Shown here piece after piece: positions 26,346-38,150 of a stretch of 64,000 bases of DNA; position 1 is the stretch's first letter, and the number at the start of each line of letters is the position of its first letter. Source of the DNA: Terana coerulea (Eukaryota > Basidiomycota > Agaricomycetes > Polyporales > Phanerochaetaceae); NCBI GenBank assembly GCA_024811115.1, contig JAKOGH010000740.1:372001-436000 (forward strand). Direction: 5' to 3'. The notes beneath the pieces were generated by a model. The model searched no databases. It had not been told where the DNA came from and saw nothing but the letters and a program-made list of their open reading frames with translations. A program made the position numbers and the translations under genes.

Positions 26346-29300
26346 CCTCGCCTACTAACTTTATCTTGCGATGGCGTTGAGGTGACCCCAAGTCTAGTAG
26401 TTGGAACGTCAATTTATCAGAACGGAGTAGAAATGGAGGTCCGTAGAGTGCTTGCCTGCGAGGGTTTGGAAGTAGGAAGCTGACGGCAAGTGAGTGGATG
26501 AGACCCAGTTTTTATGGGCAACCGTTGCAGCGCTTGAAGGCAATAGAGCGCTTTCGTTTGATTCGTTTGAGGTGATAGTCAAGTGATAGTCGCCTGACGG
26601 AACCACAGTTGAAGTTCTGAAATTATCGCCCGACGGCAGCCACCTTTGAATCTTGACATGGAAGCAACACCGTGAGCCACGGACCATGCAAATGAACAAA
26701 TAAGGTTGAAGTGATACGCGCTGGCACGGAATTTGGTGATACGGACTTTGCTGCAAATGGGCTTCGCAGCAGTTGGAAGCCTCTGAGCCGATTTGATGCA
26801 CGGACCGATATGCAGTACCGTGGCCTGGTGTTACGGAGGGAGGGCCTTAGGGTTTCGCCAGACTTGGCCCAAAATCGGTTCCGCATTCACTTGTGGGACA
26901 AGTACGCGCCCTCGACCCTTTGACTGGCTCCTTATAAGGGGACGTGCGGACTGCGACTTGGTGCCTGGAAGGTTCGTCGCGGAATGTCTAAGGATATAGA
27001 TATTCTCCCGAGGGATGCTTTGTTTCATTCGCCGCGGCAAACAGGCCGACCGATGCTGTCGTGGCATCCACCCCTGTGTCAGAGATCATGATGAGCAGAT
27101 GTCCGATCGGCAGCTGAACGCGAGGACGGGAAAGTATCACACGAAGCCATCGCTCTCGATCGGGCTACTGTACATGCGAACTCTGCATCTCAACATTCGC
27201 TGCGAGATGTGCCACCGTGGTGCAGGTTTTGGCGGTACCCACGAGTTGCGGGTCAGCAAAGCAATAGCTGGGCAGAATGCCGTGAGGCGCTGTACCAATA
27301 GTTTGGCTTCGACCACCAATACAGTTATCACGCATTGCCCTGCCGCTCTACCAGGCATGCTGATGCATAGGCACAGCTCACCCATACCACCGCCACCCTG
27401 CTAGTGGATGAATCCACCCCGATTACTCCCCCATCAACAGTGCAGCCCCGGCTTGACCTCGCCACAACGCATCGCGACTTGGTACCTAGGAGGCTAGGAG
27501 CGGCCAAACGCGAGGGATTGCGTCGAAGGCTGATCTTTCGTTACCAACACAACATCTTTGAAAGGGAGATATACCTGATCCGGGGCTGGCCCTAGCACAT
27601 ACTCCTGCGCAAATCAGACATATAGGCGAGCCGAAGTGGGGATCGTGGTCCAATATGTATAGATTGCTGTCATTGGTAGGTGGTGCTTGGGTACGGTTCT
27701 ATGGAAAGAGTGTGAGTAAGCTTCTTGGACACGACCTGGCCTGACCTGTGCGCCATTTTAACGCCTAGCCTTCGCAAAGCTTGTACATACGCACCCTAAT
27801 ACTAATGGGTAATCCTGACGTCGACGTCGATGATGACCAGCTGGACTGTGCGCTCGGCCACCAGTGGGTGTGAGTCCCGAGGTCGCTCGGACTGGATATG
27901 GCCTGAGGTCAACCTGAGGCTGTGACGAACCGAATTCTGTGGGCGCACGTTGACGTACCGCGGATAGCATGGCCCAGGCACGGCGATCAGGCTTTTCGCC
28001 CGAAAATGCTGGCGAGGGACGTTGTCGGGGCACCGCCGATCACCAGGGTGGGAAGCGTGGCGGGAAATAGACGCGGACGCTTTCCGCTGGACAGGCGCCA
28101 GCAGACGCCGGGCATGGAAGGGGGCAGTCGTCTGTCCTTCCGCGCGTTCTGGGCGTAGCGCAAGAGTCAGACTCAGAGACGAAGGCAAGAGGCAGAGAGG
28201 CGCACGCGGCGATAAGGCCCAGAGGGGCAGAGGACGAACGGGCGGAGAGGGTCATCTGCGATCTAGATCTGACCATGGGGAGCTGTAGGCGGTTATGCAA
28301 CCAACGCACTCGCTCGAGACAAATTTCGGAACCGTTTCGACCTTGCCCGGAGCCATGTCTCCCCCCTCCGCCGCGTCCTGCTGCCCCTGCGCCTCGACGT
28401 ACGACCTCTGGGCACCCGCCGCTGCGCCTGGCGGGGCGGGGCGAGGGCGCCCGGCGGGCGTGTGACGAGGCTGTGACCGGGCGGTGTACGTGACGGCGCC
28501 GTGACGTGTGCGCTGTTTGTTCTTTTCGCCTCCCACGGAAACTCGCCAGTGGCAGCAGAGGCGAATCGCACCGCCGCCAGCTTGTGAAAGCGCACGAGGC
28601 CCCAGGAGCGTACGAGGGAAGAGCGCAGGGAGAGCAGATTCCGCACGGATTGGCACAGATCGTCTCCTGCACGGTGCGTCTGCGCGAGGTGCGTGTCATC
28701 GAGCGGGCTCTGCAGCAGCTCGCCAGAAGGGTGTTCCCGTGTCCTCAGCCGTCTTCTGACCGCAGCCCCTCTCTCCTCTCCAGCAGTGCCGACGTTTCGT
28801 CCCGCCCCTGCCCCTCCGCCGCCCGCCCAAGTCCGGACACCCCATACCGCCGGCCGGCGCACGTCATACACAACCTTCGGCCACTGCGCCTGTGCGTACG
28901 TACCCTGCCGCACCGTCTGCGCCCGTCCCCGCCGACGTCCCCGACGCTTCCCCCCAACACATCCCCTCCCGACACCATCAACGTAAGCCGCCCTCTTCCT
29001 TTGCCCTTCCACGCTCTCGTCCCTCCCTCCTCTTCCCTTTCCTCTTCCCTTTCCCTTTCCCTTTCTTCTTCGTCCTGTCCCGCCATCCCTCGCTTGGGCC
29101 ACCTCCCTTCCCTCTCCCCTCCATCGCCCTCATCGTCCCGGACGTCTCCTTGTTGATCGTCACGTGCATTCACCGCTACTCTCTCACGCCCTCATTGCCT
29201 GCATGTCTCTCTCGCGTCAGAACTTGTACTCACCAATTGACCCGCCTGTAGGACTTCCGCTTCTCCAGTCCCCGTTGCGGGCGTCGACTGTCGCGCCGAT

Positions 29301-29371
29301 TTTGCCGAGCCGACCATCCTATCGAACACGGGTCTAGTACACATCATATCTAACGACGGCGACGACCCACC
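26346..29371. other. 3 kb gene-poor region upstream of SNF5
   Basis: No conserved open frame was found on either strand over 3 kb, the longest gap in the window. The left part (26346-27700) has ordinary composition. From about 27800 GC rises sharply, with long open frames on both strands that show only composition bias. The right end grades into a pyrimidine-rich tract before the SNF5 ATG. It probably holds a long SNF5 promoter and 5' UTR, possibly with 5' UTR introns; a non-coding transcript cannot be excluded from sequence alone. Confidence 0.45.
28986..29080 (+). promoter_or_regulatory. pyrimidine-rich (CT) tract upstream of SNF5
   Basis: Nearly 95 bases made almost entirely of C and T on the plus strand, including several tandem CCCTTT/CCTCTT units around 29030-29070. 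CT tracts of this type commonly precede transcription starts in filamentous fungi. It lies about 300 bases before the SNF5 start codon. Function is inferred from position and composition only. Confidence 0.5.
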
Positions 29372-32300
29372 ATGAACTCCCAGTCGGGGCAGCATGCGCC
29401 CAACCCAGCCATGCTCGCCGCCCTCCAGCAGCAGCAACAGCACGGCCAGATGAATTCAGGCATGATGAACGGCATGGGCATGAACGGCATGGGCAGCATG
29501 AGTCCGACGCAACAGCAGCAGTTTCAGCAGATGCTGGCTGCAAGAGCGGGCATGAGCGGCGGGGGTGGCGGCGGAGGCTTCAACCCGCAGATGATGCAGC
29601 AGTTCCAGCAACAACACCAAGGAGGCGGCGGAGGCGGAGGCATGAATCCGCAGGCGATGATGAACATGAGCGGGATGGGTGGAATGGGTGGAGGAATGAA
29701 CATGAGTGGTATGAGTATGGGCGGTCGGGGCGGCATGGGCAACCCACAAATGTTCCCTACAAATCCCCAAGCGCAGTTTAACCAGGCCTCCGGCAGACCA
29801 GGCACAGGCGGCGGCGACATCAACCCCCAGCACCTGATGCAACAAGGCGGAGGAATGAACAACTCACAGCATATGTCGAACGGAGGCGGGATGAACAACA
29901 TCGCTGGCGTGAACAGCATGATGGCCATGGGTGGTGGGGGTATGAGCATGGGTGGAATGGGAGGTATAAACCCCCAGGCCTTGAGTATGAGCGCCAACGC
30001 CGGCGGAGGTGAGTGTTCGATCTGCTCCTGCTTTGCCCAGTCTTGGTGACGGAGCGGACATGCTTTCAATCTCCAGGTCCGCTTAATGCTGGCTCGGCTT
30101 CGTCTCCTCAACCTCCGCACACCCAGCCGTCATCGATCAACCCCGCCGCGCTAAACTCGCAACCGGGAACACCTTCCAATGCGCAAATGGGTGGCATGGG
30201 CGGCGGCATGTCCAACATGGGCAAACTCCCGCTGACGTCGAGCCAGATGCAGCAGCTCAGCTATATGGCCCCGCAGGAGCGGCACCAGGCGATGCAGAAG
30301 CTCATGCTGATGAACATGCAGCAACAGCAGCAGATGCGCCGCGGCAACCAGATGAACATGCACGGTCGCGGTGGGGACAACATGCACAACATGGGCATGC
30401 AAGGGCGGGGTCAGGGCGACCAGGGTATGGGTATGCAAGGCCAGGGTATGTCTGACGCGATGATGAGTGGCATGGCGAACAACTTCGGCGTCGGGATGGA
30501 TGGAGGGATGAACGGCATGAGCAACAACATGATGGGCATGAGCAACATGACGGGTATGGGAGGGATGCAGGGCATGGGCGGCGGTATGCAAGGGATGCAG
30601 GGTATGGGCGGGATGTCGGGTATGAATCCTGCGCAGCTCGCCCAGATGCAAAACTTGCAAGCGATGCACAGCCAGGGCCAGGGCACAGCCGATCGTCCGG
30701 GCTCGTCGATGTCGCAGGGCCAGCACGCGAGCCCAACGCAGCCGCATGCTTTTCCTCAACAAGGCGCCCCCTCGCCCGCCCGTTCGCAGACGCCACACCA
30801 GCACCCGCAGAATGCGCACATGCAGCAACAGCATCCCCAGCAGATGCAACACCCGAACGCGGGTATGATGCCGCCGCCGTCGACGATCCCGCCACGCCCG
30901 CCCACGACCGGCCCATCCCCCGCGCCCCGCCCTGGGACGGGGGGCGGCATGATGGGCCCGCCCGGCCAGTTCGGCCAGCAACATCCTCAGCACATGGCGC
31001 AGCAACACCACTACCACGGGCACGCACAGAGCCCCAGGCCCGGTACCGCGGGCGCTGCGCCGAGTCCGGGCGCCAACGCGGGTGCCATCTCACGTACGGG
31101 CAGCTCGATGGGCATGCAGCCGTCACAACAGCAGCAGCAACAGCAGGCGCAACAGCAGAATATGCAGCAGGCGGGTCAGCACGGGCTCCCTGCGCCGTCA
31201 CCGGTGCCCATCCAGCCGCGCCCGGAGCAGCCGAACGCGAGATCGACGGCGAGTCCGGCGCCCCGCCCTGGCACGAGCCAAAGTATGCAGGGCGGGATGA
31301 GGGCGAGGACACCAGCGCTGACGGGCAGCCGGCCAGGCACCGCAACTGGGTTCAGACCACAGCAACAACAACAACAACAACAGTCTCAAGCCCCGACATC
31401 TCAGCCCGGTTCCGCTGGTCCCCATAATGGCCAGCAGGGCCAGCAGCAAGGCGCGCATACACCCGTTGCGACGCCGACGTCGGCAACCTATCCGCCCATT
31501 GCACCTGCGCCGGTGCCTGGCTCGACACCAGGGTCGCCCAGAGTTGGGTCGAAGAGGAAGGTCTCGGGCACACCCGTCCCACAGTCTGCGGGGGCACGCC
31601 TGTCCCTCTTGACCAGCAGAATACGTCGCAAGGACAGCCAATGCAGGGTATGTTTGTTACCTCATTGTAGTGAGTGACGCATCGCGCTAACGGGTTGATA
31701 TAGGTCAGCAAGGGCCGCTACCCAACAATATGACGCCCGCGCAGATGGCGCACATGCGCAACATGATGAACGGCATGCCTAATACAAACGGTATGCGGGG
31801 CCCGTCTCTGTCCAGAGCACAGCAGCCCGGCCAGTCGCAGATGGCTGGGACGGGCGACATCGCCCTGCCGAGCATGAACGGCATGGGCCCCGGCGTGTCG
31901 CGCCAGCCCAGCGTCGGCGACCTGCGCACCGCGAACGCGATGGGCGGCATGCAGGCGAACGCGGCCGGCCTGAGCATCAACACGAACATCAACCCTGCGA
32001 TGGGCACCGTCGCGATCCCGGGCACGCCCAGCATGGCCGTGCCGTCGATGGGCAACGCGATGGCCGCGGCGGGTTCGCCGAACCCCGCGGCGCTGCTCGA
32101 GGGCGACGGGCCCGCACCGCCTCACACTCCGCGGCAAGCGTCGCAACCACCCCCGCGGCGGGCTCACCGTTCCCCAACGGCGGCATGCCGAGCAAGGCCG
32201 GGGGTGCGGGCGTCCTCGCGGGCGCGCCGCCGCTCACGAGGGCCGCGACGGGCGACGGGTTCGGCGGCCCAGCCACCGCGTCCGCCGCCGCGACGAGCGG

Positions 32301-35300
32301 CGCCGGCCCGGCACAGATCGTGCCGCAGCTCCCGCCGCTGCCGGTGGATGTGAACCTGAACCCGAAGACGACGCGCGTGTCGGTCGTGCCGCTCATCGAC
32401 TCGGAGACGACGATCCCGAAGCTGGCGCCGGACGCGGTCGCGGCCGTGCAGGGCTGGATGGCGGCGGACCGCGCGTACGAGGCGCGCTACAAGGCGATGA
32501 AGGAGCGCGCGGGCGCCGAGGTGCGCGACGGCCTCGCGCGGCGGCGGCCGTGGTGGGAGAAGGACCCGCAGGAGGACCGCGCGGCGCGCGCCGGCGGAAG
32601 GAGAAGTTCGACCTGATTGGGCTGAAGAACGACCGCGAGCACAAGACGCGGAAGAAGGCGGGCAGGCGCGAGGGGTTCAAGCTGTGAGTGGCTTCTTGGT
32701 GTCACTCGGTGCGTTGTGCTGACTTCCTGGTCTGGACGTAGGCCGAGGACGGTCAATCCCGAGGATGCGAAGCGGTCCGAGCAACTGGTTCCGATCCGCC
32801 TCGAGTTCGACGTCGACCACCATAAAATGCGCGACACCTTCGTGTGGAACCTCAACGGTCAGTTCTCTGTTTACAGACACCCAGGCGATCAAAAGCCTAA
32901 ATGCTTATTCGTAGATCCTGTCATTACGCCCGAGATCTTTGCGCAGTCCATCGTGGACGACTACAGCCTCGCGCCGAGCTACCACGCGATCATCACGAAG
33001 ACCATCCAGGACCAGCTGAGCGACTACAAGACGCACACCGCGACGCTCGGCGAGGACGGCTTTGAGGACGTCGTGCTCAGCGGCCAGCTCGGCGAGGACG
33101 ACGCGGCGTGGTGGGACGCGTGGCGCGCGCACATTCAGGGCGAGGAGCTGCTGCGCCCATGGGAGGTGCGCGGCGAGGCGCATAATCGCAAGCGCCGGAA
33201 GATCGTCAAGGACGAGGGGGAGGAGGTCGAGGTGCCGGCGGCGAACGCGGTGGACCAGTACATGTCGGTGGACGACTTTGAGGAAGATGAGAGCAAGAAC
33301 GTGGAGGAAATGCGCATTCTGATTAAAGTGAGTGTCGTTACAGGTTGCGAGTGAAGCGTCGTGCTGATGAGTCGTTGCAGCTCGACATCATTGTTGGTCC
33401 GATCAAGCTTGAAGACCAGTTCGAGTGGGATCTGGACACCCCTGACCCGTCACCTGAGCGGTTTGCTGACATATATGCGCAAGAGCTCGGGTTGAACGGT
33501 GAATTCAAGTATATCTTTCACTTCACAACTTGTTCAAGTATTTTAACAATGCATTGCAGGACTGCCATTGCGCACTCAATAAGAGAGCAAGTTCACACCT
33601 ACCAAAAGTCGCTCTTCTTGGTTGGGCACCCCTCTGATGGGTCCGCCGTACAAGACGAGGACCTTCGGCTCTCTTTCCTCCCGTCGCTCTCCACTGGTGC
33701 CCGCTCCATGGATCAAGTCATGGCCTTCACGCCTCAGCTTAACTACCTCAGCGATAGTGAGCTCGAGCGCAATGAGAAGGAGCGCGAGAAAGAGCTCAAT
33801 CGCCGCCGCCGCAAGACTACTCGTGGCCGCAGAGGCATTGCCCTTCCCGACCGAGAGCCGCCCAAGACGTATCGCACGCCGGCGATCGGCTTCCCAGAAG
33901 TCGATGCAGCGACACTGGCCATCGCAAACGCGAACGCCGCCCCGACATCCCGTCGCGCCGCAGCAGCGGCCGCGTCGCACACCATCGCGAACATGATTGC
34001 GTCGGAGAACGGAACGTCGCTCTTACCGCAGACGATGCCCCTGCCCGTCACACCTGCAGCGCCCGTGCAGACCAAGGAGAAGAAGCCAAAGGGGCTCATG
34101 AAGGCGCCCTCTTACCCTGCGTCGGTCCTCCGCCCTCGCGCAAAGGTCAAGGCGCCCACGCCCGCCACCGCCGCGGACCCCGGGACCGTGCCGCCACCGC
34201 TGGACATCGACCTGCCCGCCTCGACGACGACGATCTCCGAGAACCGAGGCGCGCGGGTGCCGCTCTCTGCGAAGCGCGCGAAGGAGCTGGAGCGCGAGGC
34301 GAAGGAGCGCGAGTATGTGGACGGGCAGCACCCGAACTACATCGACGGGGTCTGGCACTGCTCGAACTGCGGCTGCCCCGAGAGCATCGCGGTGGGCCGT
34401 CGCAAGGGCCCTCTTGGCGACAAGTCCCAGTGTGGCGTCTGCGGTGCGTTGCTTCGTCATTTTCTGTTGGCCGTCGCTGATGTCGTGCTCTTTCAGGCAA
34501 ATTCTGGCACAGGCATCGTCGACCGCGTCCCGTCGAGTACAACTCGAGCCTCGAGTATCATACCAATCTCAAGAGGCAGGAAGAGGAGAGTCGGCTCTCA
34601 CACTCCCGCCGGAAAGCGGCCCCAGGCCCAGGCTGCGGAGGCTTCGTCGTCGAAGGCACCGACCGTCGAGCCGGAGACGCCGCGGAAGCCTTCGCCTGAG
34701 CCCATGGACGTGAAGCCGTTGTCCATCCGCACGGAGCTTGACGGCCCTCGGTTCCCGAAGATTGAGAAGCTGCAGGACCCAGGGTCCCCGATGTCGTCGA
34801 CGTCGAGCATATCCGAGCCGCCGTTAGCGAACAAGCCGAAGACGAACGGTCATCCGCAGTCGGCGCCCGCGATGGCGCCCAGCCAGAGCGAGTCGTCCGA
34901 GGGCATCCAGGACACGCCGCAGGACTCGCCGTCGGTCGCGACGAACGTGACGACGCCGACCGGGTCGGCGCCTCTCTCTGCGGCCGCGGGCCGATCCATT
35001 AAAGTGAGTATACACCGTCGTTCGGTGAGGTCTGCGGCTCATCTGGACTCAGAAGAACCCCCCGCTGCCGGCGTGGCTGGAAGCCGCGATGAAGGAGATG
35101 AACGAGCGGTACCCTGACGACAAGTTTGAGGCTATCATGAAAAAGGGCGTGAACTCCACGCAGCCTGAATGGCGCATCAAATGCTTGGATTGTCCTGGAA
35201 AGGTACGTGCTACCCTTCCTCTCCTGCCCACCGGGTGTGGTGCTCATCGCTCTGCTGCGCAGCTGTATACCCCCGGACCCGGCGAAAGCCTGACTAATTA

Positions 35301-35379
35301 TGAAGTGCATCTGCGAAACCGCAACCATCGGCAGAAGGTCAACAGTCGGATCGGTGCTGTCGATGGTCAGGCGCCATAA
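29372..35379 (+). CDS. SNF5: SWI/SNF (BAF/RSC-type) chromatin-remodelling subunit SNF5/SMARCB1
   Basis: Ten exons: 29372-30008, 30077-31647, 31704-32683, 32742-32857, 32915-33327, 33381-33508, 33560-34443, 34497-35003, 35053-35202 and 35263-35379, about 1,834 residues after frame correction. The first 900 residues are a disordered Met/Gly/Gln/Asn-rich region with long GMGGM- and QQQQ-type repeats. The SNF5 homology domain has both repeats: VPIRLEFDVDHHKMRDTFVW...TPEIFAQSIVDDYSLAP and LDIIVGPIKLEDQFEWDLD...PERFADIYAQELGLNGEF. A GATA-type finger (CSNCGCPESIAVGRRKGPLG...CGVCGKFWHRHRRPRP) and a terminal block WRIKCLDCPGKLYTPGPGES follow. Four small indels break the frame: GGGGG 31590-31594, GGGCCC 32108-32113, the GCGGCGCGCGCC run at 32581-32597, and CCCC 34620-34623. 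Correcting each restores conserved or clearly continuous sequence, so the gene is probably intact. Confidence 0.93.
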
Positions 35380-36035
35380 ATGGACTATCTCGTGGGACGT
35401 ATGTGCCCTTGCTATCTTTCTGGATTATGTTGTCTGTTGTTCTTGCATCGTCTACACTCTCCTAACTCGCTTTTCTCTCTGTCTGTCTGTATTGTTATTT
35501 CCTGTCTGAATATAACTCTGCTTAACATCGAATATACCTACTGATGTGTGATGGAATTTTGCGGGTCTCAAAGTGTCAAAACAAGGGGTCGCGCGGGTGG
35601 GAACGTCGGCGGCGGGAAGGCAAACGCGCGAGCGTTCACGATGGATTCCGGTAAGCTATATACTCTACGGTATGACTCCAGACCTAACTACGATCGCCAG
35701 GTACGAAAGCAGGCACGTAATTAGCAGAACAAACATATGTAAATAGAAAGCGCCCGAGCGTCGGGGCGTGGTGAGCACGAGCTCGAACATTAATCTATAT
35801 TTCTGACACAAAGAGCCCACAGGCATGGTGCGTTCGTGAGGTACTCAGCCAGCCGGAATCGTCCAGAGCAAGGACACACTGTTTATAAGTTTATATCGTT
35901 GTATAAAGGTAGGGTATGCACATGCGCAGTACTGTAACAAATGACCTAAGAACGTCTGAGCATGGTCGTATCACTAAGAGCAAGAAACATCTCACCTTGC
36001 CCTGGAATAAATACGCTTCCCTCAGTCCTGCAGTG
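35380..36035. other. intergenic between SNF5 and OST4 3' ends
   Basis: The region between two converging genes. It is AT-rich in places (for example around 35880-35910) and would contain both 3' UTRs. No conserved frame, repeat or RNA gene was seen. Confidence 0.45.
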
Positions 36036-36164
36036 TTACTTCGGTGTACTCTCTTTCGAGAGGTACCGTGCGTTCACGGCTACGAAGTGGTATGCCACGA
36101 CCGTGAGCATGGCAAGGGCGCCCAGGCTGTTGGCCAGGTTGTACAGCGTGCTGTTGCTGATCAT
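36036..36164 (-). CDS. OST4: OST4, mini-subunit of the oligosaccharyltransferase
   Basis: A single uninterrupted 42-residue frame from the ATG at 36164 to TAA at 36036. It begins MISNSTLYNLANSLGALAML and continues TVVAYHFVAVNARYL with a short polar tail. Yeast Ost4 is a 36-residue protein with the same plan: MIS at the start, a few polar residues, one transmembrane helix (here about residues 9-30) and a short polar end. It bridges the catalytic Stt3 subunit to Ost3/Ost6 in the ER membrane complex that N-glycosylates proteins. The match covers the whole length, including MIS, the LYNLA-like N-terminal helix and the YHF position in the membrane span. Being so short it is easily missed by gene finders. 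It diverges from QCR8 across 264 bases. Confidence 0.85.
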   Translation of the reverse strand: MISNSTLYNLANSLGALAMLTVVAYHFVAVNARYLSKESTPK

Positions 36165-36428
36165 GACAATGTCTACAGCATAAGAATGAGGTTAACTGAG
36201 AGGGCATTTTTGTCGCCGGGATGCATGGTACTCACCGCCGTCAAGACGATGCTCGCAGTCCTGAGGACGGCGGGGAATGCAAAGCGCCCAACCTACGTGG
36301 TGTTTGCATCTATTTGTCACCCTCAGCGGGACCGTGTCGGACAGGCTCGGCAGCACGTTTACTCTCTCCACTGCGCCTCTGCCAACGTCTACCTTCCTTT
36401 TCGTCGTAAAAGGTCTAAATAATTCAAG
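36165..36428. promoter_or_regulatory. shared divergent promoter of OST4 and QCR8
   Basis: 264 bases separate the OST4 and QCR8 start codons, so both promoters must lie here unless a gene has a distant 5' exon. On the QCR8 side a CT-rich patch (36360-36415) precedes the ATG. A CCGCCGTCAAGACG-like GC patch near 36236-36250 lies mid-way. No specific factor site can be assigned. Confidence 0.5.
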
Positions 36429-37077
36429 ATGAGGCCCACATTGATTCGCCAGAGCGAAATGCCCGGACGTGCGTTATCCTATTGTTCTAGATATCGGTGC
36501 GGACACGAGGTACTCACAACGCTTTGCTTTACAGCCAAGGTCTACGTGAGTAGCCATTCAACCTGGAGGCTTACCGTTCAAAATCATTCGTCTCTGCGGA
36601 GCAATTGCAGAATGGAGCTGACTGTCTCTGTGGTTAGAACGTTTGGTGGGGTGACAAGGCCGTTCAGCCCCAGAAGGGTATCGTTCAGTACGGTGCGTCT
36701 ACCGAACCTCATATCTGCAAGTATTGTCCTAATAAGCGTGTGGATCATCTTGCCACCTTCAGCTGTCTCCCCTTGGCGTCAGCGGGCTGGTCACCACCTC
36801 TTCCGCAACTACATCTTCAACGGTTACCGCCGTCTCTCTGTCCAGGTCCCGTACTGGATTGTGCCTGTCGCCATCGGTACGTGTGCTCTGTGAAACTTCA
36901 GAGCTCGCTAGCTTACATATTTATTTGCACGCCTGTTCCCCGCCCACGCATCCCGACTCGTCCTTGGCTCATACCATCATCCTGGCGGCAGGCTACGGCA
37001 CCTACACTTGGGCGAAGAGCCACGACGAATGGCAGAACAGCAAGGCTGCCCATGTTGCCGGTCATGGTGCTCACTAA
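36429..37077 (+). CDS. QCR8: cytochrome bc1 complex subunit 8 (Qcr8)
   Basis: Five exons (36429-36468, 36535-36545, 36638-36692, 36763-36876, 36992-37077) give 101 residues in phase. The protein starts MRPTLIRQSEMPGPKVYNVW and continues WGDKAVQPQKGIVQYAVSPW, RQRAGHHLFRNYIFNGYRRL, VPYWIVPVAIGYGTYTWAK, ending SHDEWQNSKAAHVAGHGAH. This is the fungal ubiquinol-cytochrome c reductase subunit 8, a single-TM protein (about residues 60-78) of mitochondrial respiratory complex III that sits against cytochrome b near the ubiquinone-binding region. Exon 2 is only 11 bases yet is needed both for the reading frame and for the conserved PGPKVY motif, so automated models can easily skip it. No separate cleaved presequence is expected for this subunit. 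Confidence 0.95.
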
Positions 37078-38150
37078 GCTCTACATCATCCTGTCATACT
37101 ATTCGCATGAGCAATTCATAGAGTGTTTCACTTCATCAGGAGTACCGTTTCCGAACCGTGGCAGTGCCAGTCTTTTACTATACCATCGGCACGTATCGAG
37201 TTGGATACAGTATACGCTTACTGTGAAGAATGGACGGTGCTCGAGGTCTAGCGGTTTGCGCGTAGTCGGAGATATCTGTGAGGTGGATTTACTCGGGCTA
37301 TCTAAATCCGCGTGGATCTTGGTGGTACTTACGACCCGACAAATCGCAAATGCTGTGAAGATTCCTCCGAGAGGGTGTGCATCCTGCAGTTGGCACTGGC
37401 ATATGTATGTATACGCAAAGTGACAACCCTCCGTCGATGATGGTGGGTTGCTCGAAGCTTCACGTTAATGAAACCCAGTCTGAATACTCTGCCAGGTATC
37501 CATCGCCCTAACGTGCTGTAGCGGACATCACCTACGCTCTCCACCCTATCTGTCGCGATGTCCATTCGCCTTTATGGGCTAAGGTTCGAGCCCGTCCGCA
37601 GTAGTTCAACTACGCTGAACAGCTTTAAGTCAAACACATCGCCCCAGAATACACTGCTTCAGAACAACAACCAGGCTCGTTTGATATGGTGCCATAGCAG
37701 CATTGTTCGCACCCGATGGGACAACAGAATCTACCGGACTCGCTAGCTCAGTTGCAGTCTGGACATCCCCGTGTTAGGAGTGTTGCGGTACGGCGTGAAT
37801 ATCCGTGAGTACCTTCCGCGTAGTCCTCCTTCGGTCAGAGATGATCATATGCCACCATCAGGATGGTGGATGCCTACGCATCTGCGGCTGAACTTCAAGA
37901 TTCAAAACTCGCTCCGAGAACTGTTATCATTGGTGTCATCGGGCGTTCCCCATCTGAGGAAGGCGAAGTCGTGTATGGGACAAAGTTAGTGAGGCTCAGG
38001 TACGGTAGGTAAGCAACTGCAAATCTATCCCCGTTCCCGTAACTGGCATCTTAACCACATCATTACCTGCCTCGCCACCATAAAGGCACTGGCTTCAAGC
38101 TGCTTGCACCTCAGTCCCACTCCTCCATTATACCCTACTAACTCCTCAAA
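37078..38150. other. intergenic, nothing recognised
   Basis: About 1.07 kb between QCR8 and the first DUF6534 gene. Open frames are short and unconserved. I looked for a third, decayed DUF6534 copy and found no matching motif. A GGTTCGAGCCC string at 37580-37590 looks like a tRNA B box but has no tRNA around it. Confidence 0.45.

Noticed and set aside
28506..29156. 216-codon plus-strand frame upstream of SNF5
   Set aside because: It consists largely of a CT-rich tract read as Ser/Pro/Leu; more likely promoter or 5' UTR.
30151..31345. Very long antisense open frames (up to about 347 codons) opposite SNF5
   Set aside because: They mirror the repetitive Met/Gly/Gln codons of the sense strand and have no family motif or splice logic.
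37580..37590. tRNA B-box-like GGTTCGAGCCC
   Set aside because: No matching A box, acceptor stem or T stem could be folded around it.
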